6,311 bases of DNA from Terriglobia bacterium (GTDB lineage: Bacteria; Acidobacteriota; Terriglobia; UBA7540): contig JASHTZ010000511.1 in NCBI GenBank assembly GCA_030040295.1, positions 1 to 6,311 of the forward strand, written 5' to 3'. The notes below the pieces were generated by a model. That model was not told where the DNA came from and did not search any database. It worked only from the letters and a program-made list of their open reading frames with translations. The position numbers and the translations under genes are program-made. Shown here piece after piece: positions 1-4,527 of this stretch (positions are counted from its first letter, which is position 1; every line of letters begins with the position of its first letter).

Positions 1-125
1 GTGCGTTCCGGGCGCAGATCGTAAACGCCGGCCAGCTCTGCCCGGGCCACCTGCTTCAATTCGCGGGCGTGTTTGCTGCCATGCTCGCCTACGCCCAGCA
101 CCGCAACGGGGATTTTCTCGATCAT
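1..125 (-). CDS. Gfo/Idh/MocA-family NAD(P)-dependent oxidoreductase, N-terminal fragment
   Basis: Only the first 41 codons lie in the window; the gene continues past position 1. It starts with ATG at 125-123. The protein begins MIEKIPVAVLGVGEHGSKHA and continues into a segment ending AGVYDLRPER. A first beta strand, the dinucleotide-binding glycine turn (G10-V-G-E-H-G15), a helix with H19-A-R, and a second strand ending in an acidic residue (Y-D) form the start of a Rossmann fold of the Gfo/Idh/MocA type. It lies 74 bp downstream of lpxI on the same strand, so it is probably the fourth gene of the lipid A operon. Known family context: GnnA, a member of this family, oxidises UDP-GlcNAc at C3 for amino-substituted lipid A, while several bacteria carry an uncharacterised relative at this place. 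The fragment is too short to choose. No clear Shine-Dalgarno precedes the start. Confidence 0.75.
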   Translation of the reverse strand, partial: MIEKIPVAVLGVGEHGSKHARELKQVARAELAGVYDLRPER

Positions 126-137
126 GATTTAGAAATT

Positions 138-194
138 GGAAACTGAAATTTCCCAGCCGGACTTACATCCGTCGAGTTTCGAATTTCAAGTTTC
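138..194. repeat. Imperfect inverted repeat in the lpxI-oxidoreductase gap
   Basis: The left arm at 138-152 (GGAAACTGAAATTTC) and the right arm at 181-194 (GAATTTCAAGTTTC) are reverse complements except for single-base slips. They enclose about 28 nt. Transcribed, they could form an AU-rich stem-loop between lpxI and the next gene. The words are built from GAAA and TTTC blocks, so slippage could explain them as well as selection for a hairpin. No T-tract follows on the minus strand, so this does not look like an intrinsic terminator. Confidence 0.55.
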
Positions 195-199
195 GGCTC

Positions 200-1048
200 T
201 TACATTGCCACGATGGCGATTCCCGCATCGTCGGCGTCCGCCACCAGATTCTTCATGTCGAAAAACAGCGTTTTGCCCGCGTCCACGGCGAGCACTGCGG
301 CCTTTGACTCGTGCATCACCTGGATCGTCCGCCTGCCCACCACCGGAACATCGAAGCGCATATCCTGATCGGGCTTGCTTACTTTGACGACCACCAGCCG
401 CCTTCCGTTACTCAAGCCGGCGGCGCGCTGAATTACGGCGTCGGTGCCTTCCATCGCCTCCACGGCGACGCAAGCGCGGTCCGCCACAACGATCGTCTGG
501 CCAAGGTCGAGCCCGGCAATTTTCTTGGCGATTTCTAGGCCGTAGGCGACGTCCGCCTGCTCGTCCGCATCGGGATCTCGCCGCGTGAGCGTTCCGGCCT
601 TCGGCAGCAAGGGCTCAAGAAAGAGCGTGGAATCCACCACCTTCATCCCTCGCCCTTCGATCATGCGCACGAAGGCGCCAATCAGCATGTCGGTGTTCTT
701 GCGCGAGAGCCCTTGCAACATGCGGCTCATCATGCCGTCGGGTTTGATGGCGCTGAACAGTTGAGCGTGCTTCACCTGCCCGGCCAGCACCACTTTGCTC
801 ACTTTTTCCGCCACCAGCAGGTCAAGACATTTCGCAGCTTCGCCCAGGCTGAGCCAGCGAATGTCCGGCGCTTTCTCACCCAGCTCCGGCGCCGCTTCTT
901 CTTTGATGGCGACCACCAAGGGCTCAAGGCCCAGCGAGTGAGCGGCGTCGAGCACCAGAAAAGGAAATCGGCCGTTGCCGGCAATGATGGCGTAGCGGCC
1001 TTCTTGATTTTGAGATTTGGTCATGGAGTCATTTGGTGATTTGGCCAT
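200..1048 (-). CDS. lpxI: UDP-2,3-diacylglucosamine pyrophosphatase LpxI
   Basis: LpxI hydrolyses UDP-2,3-diacylglucosamine to lipid X and UMP at the inner face of the cytoplasmic membrane. It replaces the unrelated LpxH in many non-enteric Gram-negatives. The 282 residues match the family (formerly DUF1009) along their length: an N-terminal AGNGRFPFLVL motif (23-33), VVLAGQVKHAQLFS (86-99), GTLTRRDPDADEQADVAYG (152-170), AVEAMEGTDAVIQRA (195-209) and a basic/acidic block KPDQDMRFDVPVVG (225-238). The gene follows lpxA by 147 bp on the same strand. Its start is uncertain. ATG at 1048 gives a 17-residue leader (MAKSPNDSMTKSQNQEG) encoded by the short-word repeat that fills the intergenic region; ATG at codon 9 (1024) is equally plausible and nearer to family length. 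Neither has an obvious Shine-Dalgarno. Function is confident, start is not. Confidence 0.93.
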   Translation of the reverse strand: MAKSPNDSMTKSQNQEGRYAIIAGNGRFPFLVLDAAHSLGLEPLVVAIKEEAAPELGEKAPDIRWLSLGEAAKCLDLLVAEKVSKVVLAGQVKHAQLFSAIKPDGMMSRMLQGLSRKNTDMLIGAFVRMIEGRGMKVVDSTLFLEPLLPKAGTLTRRDPDADEQADVAYGLEIAKKIAGLDLGQTIVVADRACVAVEAMEGTDAVIQRAAGLSNGRRLVVVKVSKPDQDMRFDVPVVGRRTIQVMHESKAAVLAVDAGKTLFFDMKNLVADADDAGIAIVAM

Positions 1049-1184
1049 TTGGTCATTGAAAGGCCGCTCGCGGTTTGCAATCCAGTGTTGATAGCACGAG
1101 CCCTGCGATTAATCGAAATCATTGCGGAAGGAATGCGACCTTCCGGCTACAAACCACGGGTGGTTTTCAAATGGCCAAATCGCC
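1035..1184. repeat. Inverted repeat of CAAATGGCCAAATC words between lpxA and lpxI
   Basis: The left arm at 1035-1051 (GGTGATTTGGCCATTTG) and the right arm at 1168-1184 (CAAATGGCCAAATCGCC) match as reverse complements in 16 of 17 positions, with 116 nt between them. Each arm sits in a longer run of related words (GACCAAAT, GCCAAAT, ACCAAAT) with a period of about 8-10 nt. The left run extends into the first codons of lpxI; the right run reaches the lpxA stop codon. The enclosed DNA also holds a perfect 7-bp hairpin. This resembles a degenerate intergenic repeat or a miniature element more than a regulatory site, but no target duplication is visible. Confidence 0.65.
1125..1145. other. Short perfect hairpin inside the lpxA-lpxI gap
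   Basis: CGGAAGG (1125-1131) pairs with CCTTCCG (1139-1145) around a 7-nt loop. It lies in the middle of the larger inverted repeat and would form in the lpxA-lpxI transcript. There is no downstream T-run on the minus strand, so it is not a convincing terminator. A role in mRNA processing or stability is possible but only inferred. Confidence 0.4.
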
Positions 1185-1195
1185 AAGCGACCAAA

Positions 1196-1972
1196 TCACT
1201 TCGCCACTCCCCGCTCGGAGCTGCGGATGAAATCCACCAGCACCTTGACGTGCGGTGAATCGAATCCCTTGGCCTCAATGGCCTCAAGCGCCTGCGTGGT
1301 GTTGAGTTTCGAGCGCGTCAGCAGACGGAAGGCGCCTTCCAGATCCTTGATGTCGGCAGCAGAGAGCCCGCGACGATCCAGCCCGAGCTTGTTGGCGCCA
1401 TAAACTCCCAGCGGGCGAGGCGCGGTGGTCTTGGAATACGGAATAATGTCCTGATTCACCACGCTGAAGGCCCCGAGAAACGAGTATGCGCCGATGCGTG
1501 AAAACTGGTGGATGCCGCAGAACGGACCCACCGTCGCGTGGTCCTGAATTTCGATGTGTCCGGCCAGCGACGCTCCGTTGGCCATGATGACATGGCTTCC
1601 CAGTTTGCAGTCGTGGGCGATGTGAACGTAAGCCATCAGCAGGTTGTGACTGCCGATGCGCGTCACGCCTGAACCTTCCGCCGTGCCGCGATGGATGGTG
1701 ACGCATTCGCGGATGGTGTTGGTGTCGCCGATTTCCACGGCGGTCGGCTCGCCGCGATATTTCAAATCCTGCGGCGCAAGCCCGATGGTGGCGAAAGGGA
1801 AAACGCGATTGTCCTTCCCCATGCGCGTGCGGCCGTCGATGACCACGTGCGACATGATCTCCGTGCCCTCGCCGAGCTCGACGTGTTCGCCGATCAACGA
1901 GTAAGGGCCGACGGTCACGCTGTCGGCCAGTTGCGCCTGGGGGTGAATGATGGCCGTGGGATGTACGTTCAT
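1196..1972 (-). CDS. lpxA: Acyl-ACP:UDP-N-acetylglucosamine O-acyltransferase LpxA
   Basis: LpxA catalyses the first step of lipid A synthesis, moving a 3-hydroxyacyl chain from ACP to the 3-position of UDP-GlcNAc in the cytosol. The 258 residues show the left-handed beta-helix hexapeptide repeats through about residue 185, then the helical C-terminal domain (PLGVYGANKLGLDRRG onward). The catalytic histidine is H120 in VHIAHDC, equivalent to E. coli H125. H117, H139 (LAGH) and H155 (IHQF) match E. coli H122, H144 and H160. The stretch NLLMAYVHIAHDC is near-canonical. Position 168, equivalent to the E. coli acyl-length ruler G173, is alanine. The ATG overlaps the fabZ stop codon as ATGA, which implies translational coupling and confirms the start. 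Length is typical (E. coli 262 residues). Confidence 0.97.
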   Translation of the reverse strand: MNVHPTAIIHPQAQLADSVTVGPYSLIGEHVELGEGTEIMSHVVIDGRTRMGKDNRVFPFATIGLAPQDLKYRGEPTAVEIGDTNTIRECVTIHRGTAEGSGVTRIGSHNLLMAYVHIAHDCKLGSHVIMANGASLAGHIEIQDHATVGPFCGIHQFSRIGAYSFLGAFSVVNQDIIPYSKTTAPRPLGVYGANKLGLDRRGLSAADIKDLEGAFRLLTRSKLNTTQALEAIEAKGFDSPHVKVLVDFIRSSERGVAK

Positions 1973-2466
1973 GGGGTTGATTGACCCGGGCGATCGGCAA
2001 CGGCGAACAGCTCCTGCGCTTCCGCCACGAGTTTGCCTTCCACCAAGGCGCGCGCGGAGACCTTGCCGAAATGGTTGCGCCGATAAACCAGTTCGACTTC
2101 GATTCGCAACTGGTCCCCGGGCACCACCGGGCGGCGGAATTTGGCGTTCTCGACACCGGTGAAATAAATGAGCTTACGGTTCTTGTCCTCGTCGGGCATC
2201 TCGCGGTAGAGCAGCACGCCGGCCACCTGCGCCATGGCTTCGAGAATCAGCACACCGGGCATCACCGGCGCGCCGGGAAAATGACCCTGGAAAAACTCCT
2301 CGTTGATGGTGACGTTTTTCAGCCCCACGATGCGCTGCGGCGGGTCGAGCTCCACGATCCGGTCCACCAGGAGAAAGGGATAGCGGTGGGGGAGGAGCTT
2401 CATGATTTCCATGACGTTGTAAACCACGCGGCTCTCGGTTGCAGAGACGCTTGCCGGGTCAGCCAT
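1969..2466 (-). CDS. fabZ: 3-hydroxyacyl-[acyl-carrier-protein] dehydratase FabZ
   Basis: FabZ dehydrates 3-hydroxyacyl-ACP to trans-2-enoyl-ACP in type II fatty acid synthesis. It competes with LpxA for 3-hydroxyacyl-ACP, which is why the genes are often neighbours. The 165 residues form a single hotdog fold with the signature LPHRYPFLLVDRI (25-37), FFQGHFPGAPVMPGVLILEA (58-77) and FTGVENAKFRRPVVPGD in the second half. The catalytic pair is H62 (GHFPG) and E76 (LILEAMAQ). The N-terminus carries about 15 extra residues before the usual start of homology (VMEIMKLLPHR). The ATG at 2466 follows a weak GGTGA. It is the first gene of the minus-strand operon here; lpxD, which often precedes fabZ, is absent and replaced by a divergent folD. 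Confidence 0.96.
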   Translation of the reverse strand: MADPASVSATESRVVYNVMEIMKLLPHRYPFLLVDRIVELDPPQRIVGLKNVTINEEFFQGHFPGAPVMPGVLILEAMAQVAGVLLYREMPDEDKNRKLIYFTGVENAKFRRPVVPGDQLRIEVELVYRRNHFGKVSARALVEGKLVAEAQELFAVADRPGQSTP

Positions 2467-2569
2467 TCTTCACCATTCAATTCGGGCGCTGCGCCGCAGG
2501 CCGGACTGGATTTGGATTTCTCAGAACCCACCGCGCGTCGCACAGGAGCCGCCGCGGGGACCGGCAGCC

Positions 2570-2575
2570 ATTATA
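2570..2575 (-). promoter_or_regulatory. Candidate -10 box for the fabZ-lpxA-lpxI operon
   Basis: On the minus strand the sequence CGATTATAATGGC contains a perfect TATAAT. Transcription would start near 2563 and give a leader of about 97 nt before fabZ. No good -35 hexamer is found 16-18 nt upstream. Because TTATAA is palindromic, a TATAAT shifted by two bases also reads on the plus strand. Call rests on the -10 alone. Confidence 0.4.
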
Positions 2576-2629
2576 ATCGAAACAGACATTGCTGCGCTGG
2601 ACTTTAGGGCATTGCACCAGTACGAATAC

Positions 2630-2681
2630 TGTGGCGCGGGTGTCCTCACCCACGAGGATTTCGCGGCTGGGGACAGCCACG
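2630..2681. repeat. Quasi-palindromic multi-hairpin element upstream of folD
   Basis: The outer arms GTGGC (2631-2635) and GCCAC (2676-2680) are complementary. Inside, GGGTG (2638-2642) pairs with CACCC (2647-2651) around TCCT, and GGCTG (2665-2669) pairs with CAGCC (2674-2678) around GGGA. TCCTC (2643-2647) can alternatively pair with GAGGA (2654-2658). The pattern is that of an intergenic palindromic repeat. I recall similar GTGGC...GGGTGTCCTCACCC strings between genes in acidobacterial genomes but cannot verify this here. It could also act as a binding site or leader structure. Confidence 0.45.
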
Positions 2682-2727
2682 CTATAACTCCTCAAGGCCC
2701 GAGTCGCAGTGGCCGAATCGGCGATTG

Positions 2728-2736
2728 TGCTAAAAT
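2728..2736 (+). promoter_or_regulatory. Candidate extended -10 promoter for folD
   Basis: TGCTAAAAT is an extended -10 (TG, one base, then TAAAAT). It would start transcription near 2743, downstream of the upstream GTG codons at 2709 and 2727 and upstream of the TTG at 2835, so it supports the later folD start. The -35 position shows no good match, as is common for extended -10 promoters. Confidence 0.45.
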
Positions 2737-2822
2737 TTCTTTGGGTTGAGCAGAGGTTAGTCGCGACGGATCAGCTCCCCGCGGCAGCATGTGCCCTGCT
2801 ATGTATCGCACACCACTTTCCT

Positions 2823-2829
2823 GGAGAAG
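2823..2829 (+). promoter_or_regulatory. Shine-Dalgarno that sets the folD start
   Basis: GGAGAAG lies 5 nt before the TTG codon at 2835. It is the only good ribosome binding site in this frame upstream of the FolD homology, and it decides the start in favour of TTG at 2835 over GTG at 2709 or 2727. Confidence 0.7.
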
Positions 2830-2834
2830 TCTTC

Positions 2835-3764
2835 TTGCCGGCAACCATTCTGGATGGCAACAAAATCCGCGACGGAATCCAGGCAGAGCTTTTGCAACAA
2901 GTTGCGGGCCTAAAACACCGCGGCATCACGCCCGGCCTGGCTGCCGTGCTGGTGGGCGAAAATCCCGCCTCGCAGATTTACGTTCGCAGCAAAGTGCAGG
3001 CCTCCGAATCGCTGGGACTTTACAGTCAGAAAATCGAGCCTTCGAAGAATTCCACGACCGAAGAGTTGCTGGACCTCGTCCACAATCTGAATCAGGATAA
3101 TCGGATCGATGGAATCTTGATTCAGCTTCCCCTGCCGCCGCAGGTGGATTCGAAGCGCGTGCTCAATGCCGTCGACCCGGCGAAAGATGTGGACGGCTTT
3201 CATCCGGTCAATCTGGGCAATCTGGTGGCGGGGCGGCCGGGATTTGTACCCTGCACGCCGGCAGGAATAGTGGAAATTCTCAAACGCTCGAAGATCCCTC
3301 TCAGCGGTGCGCGCGCGGTGGTGATCGGACGCAGCGATATTGTGGGAAAGCCGGTGGCGATGCTGCTGCTGCACGAAAATTCGACGGTCACCATCTGCCA
3401 CTCGCGCACGCGCGATTTGCCCGCCGTGGCGCGCGAGGCGGACATTTTGGTGGCGGCCATCGGCAAAGCCGCATTTGTGACCACAGAATTCATCAAGCCC
3501 GGCGCAACGGTGATCGATGTGGGAATCAACCGCCTGACCACCCAGGAAGAGGTTCGCAGAGTCTTCCACGATCCCACGTTGCGACTCGAAACGCTGGCCA
3601 AGCGCGGCGCGGTGCTGGTGGGCGACGTGCAGCCGGAAGACGCGCGGTCCATCGCCGGAGCATTTACGCCCGTCCCGGGCGGCGTGGGGCCATTAACGGT
3701 TATAATGCTGATGTCGAACACCATCAAAGCCGCTCGACAGAGAAGGGCAGTGGCCCGTGATTAG
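2835..3764 (+). CDS. folD: Bifunctional methylenetetrahydrofolate dehydrogenase / methenyltetrahydrofolate cyclohydrolase FolD
   Basis: FolD interconverts 5,10-methylene-THF, 5,10-methenyl-THF and 10-formyl-THF in the cytosol, using NADP(H), and feeds purine and formyl-Met synthesis. From the TTG start the protein has 309 residues, beginning MPATILDGNKIRDG. The catalytic domain holds Y49 and K53 (YVRSK), the Q97 region (ILIQLPLP) and D120 (KDVDGFHP). The Rossmann half has GRSDIVGKP (165-173), CHSRT (188-192), IDVGINR (227-233) and the C-terminal signature TPVPGGVGPLT (278-288). Between INR and LVGDVQPED there are about 27 residues (LTTQEEVRRVF onward), longer than the short loop in E. coli FolD. 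An upstream extension in frame to 2709 has no FolD homology and is disfavoured. The last codons (AVARD, stop) lie in an intergenic repeat arm. coaE follows 129 bp downstream. Confidence 0.96.
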   Translation: MPATILDGNKIRDGIQAELLQQVAGLKHRGITPGLAAVLVGENPASQIYVRSKVQASESLGLYSQKIEPSKNSTTEELLDLVHNLNQDNRIDGILIQLPLPPQVDSKRVLNAVDPAKDVDGFHPVNLGNLVAGRPGFVPCTPAGIVEILKRSKIPLSGARAVVIGRSDIVGKPVAMLLLHENSTVTICHSRTRDLPAVAREADILVAAIGKAAFVTTEFIKPGATVIDVGINRLTTQEEVRRVFHDPTLRLETLAKRGAVLVGDVQPEDARSIAGAFTPVPGGVGPLTVIMLMSNTIKAARQRRAVARD

Positions 3765-3822
3765 TGGCCATTGGTTAGCGAAATACTATCCGGGATCAGC
3801 AAGTAGCCACTTATCACTGGTC
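3748..3822. repeat. Inverted repeat overlapping the folD stop
   Basis: GGCCCGTGATTAGTGGCCA (starting 3752) and CCACTTATCACTGGTC (ending 3822) belong to arms that pair as reverse complements in 16 of 21 positions, with 29 nt between them. Each arm is built of GTGAT, AGTGG and GGCCA words. The left arm encodes the last FolD residues and the stop codon. No T-run follows the right arm directly (only TCTTAATG), so it is a poor terminator and more likely a degenerate intergenic repeat. Confidence 0.5.
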
Positions 3823-3851
3823 TTAATGCGGAGGATTCCCTGCGGATCGCT

Positions 3852-3886
3852 GATCTTGAACCTCGAACATCTGACCTTGAACACTG
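3852..3886 (+). repeat. Direct TTGAAC word repeat just before the CoaE P-loop
   Basis: GATCTTGAACCTCGAACAT is followed by CTGACCTTGAACACTG. TTGAAC occurs at 3856-3861 and 3877-3882, 21 nt apart, with a GAAC variant between them. In the CoaE frame this stretch reads DLEPRTSDLEH and falls where CoaE proteins usually have their initiator and first beta strand. Confidence 0.5.
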
Positions 3887-3893
3887 TTTCGGA

Positions 3894-4484
3894 TTGACGG
3901 GAGGAATCGCCAGCGGAAAGAGCACGGTGGCGCGATTCTTTCGGGAGATGGGTGCTTACATTTTTGACGCTGACCAGGTGGGCCACGAGGTTACGGAACC
4001 CGGCCTTGCTGCCTATCAGGAGGTGGTGAATCGCTTCGGCAAGGACATTCTCGACTCCGGCGGGCGGATCGACCGGCGGAAGCTTGGTCCCAAAGTGTTT
4101 GCCGACCTGCGGCAGTTGCAGCGGCTAAACGCCATCGTCCATCCGCACATCATCGCGCGCGTAAAGAAAATGGCGGCGGGCGAATACAAGCGCAACCCCC
4201 ACGCCGTGGTGATTGTGGACGCGGCGCTGATTTTCGAAGCGGGGCTGGGCGGGACTTTGCGAAGAGTGATCGTGGCGTGGTGCCGGCCCGAGCAGCAACT
4301 CGAGCGCCTTATCGCCAAGACCGGACTTTCTCGTGAAGAAGCCGAGCGGCGGATCAAGGCGCAGATGCCCGTGGAGGAAAAGCGGCGGCAGGCGGATTTT
4401 GAAATCGACTGCTCGGGGCCGCTCGAACAAAGCCAGGCCCAGGTGAAAGCGATTTACCCGGAGCTGCTGCGGCTGATGGGCTGA
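3894..4484 (+). CDS. coaE: Dephospho-CoA kinase CoaE
   Basis: CoaE phosphorylates the 3'-hydroxyl of the dephospho-CoA ribose with ATP, the last step of CoA synthesis, in the cytosol. From TTG at 3894 it has 196 residues, typical length. The P-loop is GGIASGKST (3-11), followed by the substrate-site FDADQVGHEV (24-33), LNAIVHPHI (78-86), VDAALIFEAGL (108-118) and the lid region GLSREEAERRIKAQMPVEEK (144-163) with ADFEIDCSG (167-175); the usual IDNSG reads IDCSG. The start is a problem. TTG at 3894 has no Shine-Dalgarno and removes residues that normally precede GLTGG. The frame is open back to 3807 with no ATG or GTG. A GGAGG at 3830-3834 lies 5 nt before an in-frame CTG at 3840, which would give LRIADLEPRTSDLEHCFGLT upstream of GG. 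I list the conservative start. It follows folD and precedes a terminator. Confidence 0.92.
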   Translation: MTGGIASGKSTVARFFREMGAYIFDADQVGHEVTEPGLAAYQEVVNRFGKDILDSGGRIDRRKLGPKVFADLRQLQRLNAIVHPHIIARVKKMAAGEYKRNPHAVVIVDAALIFEAGLGGTLRRVIVAWCRPEQQLERLIAKTGLSREEAERRIKAQMPVEEKRRQADFEIDCSGPLEQSQAQVKAIYPELLRLMG

Positions 4485-4487
4485 AGC

Positions 4488-4515
4488 CGCCCTCCGGGCG
4501 TGTTTCCTTTCCTTA
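4488..4515 (+). terminator. Intrinsic-terminator-like hairpin after coaE
   Basis: CGCCC (4488-4492), loop TCC, GGGCG (4496-4500) form a short GC-only stem, followed by the T-rich TGTTTCCTTTCCTT. It starts 4 nt after the coaE stop and sits between two convergent genes. The 5-bp stem is short and the T-tract is interrupted. It is not T-rich on the minus-strand side, so it would act mainly on the folD-coaE transcript. Confidence 0.55.
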
Positions 4516-4527
4516 AGCAATGCTCCT

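Larger units (their letters stand above)
2467..2834. other. Divergent intergenic region between fabZ and folD
   Basis: This 368-nt stretch has no convincing gene on either strand. It holds a TATAAT-type -10 candidate for fabZ, an extended -10 candidate for folD, a quasi-palindromic element at 2630-2681, and a folD leader of about 90 nt. Reading frames across it on both strands are low-complexity and lack recognisable domains. Confidence 0.6.

Noticed and set aside
1125..1145. Hairpin between lpxA and lpxI as a terminator
   Set aside because: No T-rich tract follows on the minus strand, and lpxI is expected to be co-transcribed.
1284..2156. Long minus-strand frame spanning parts of fabZ and lpxA
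   Set aside because: It is an out-of-frame reading of two well-supported genes; the translation is rich in R, H, G and P with no domain, as expected for shadow frames in GC-rich DNA.
2477..2695. 72-codon minus-strand frame upstream of fabZ
   Set aside because: No recognisable domain, arginine- and proline-rich low-complexity translation, overlaps the palindromic element and the -10 candidate. Probably non-coding.
2709..2834. 42-residue N-terminal extension of FolD from GTG at 2709
   Set aside because: No FolD homology, no ribosome binding site, lies across a likely promoter; GGAGAAG and TTG at 2835 fit the family start.
3701..3706. TATAAT near the end of folD as a coaE promoter
   Set aside because: It encodes conserved FolD residues (TVIMLM) and lacks any -35; coding constraint explains it well enough.
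3826..3897. 23-codon leader ORF with stop overlapping the TTG of coaE
   Set aside because: No Shine-Dalgarno before its ATG and the peptide is translated repeat; more likely a relic of a frameshift or chance than a regulatory leader.
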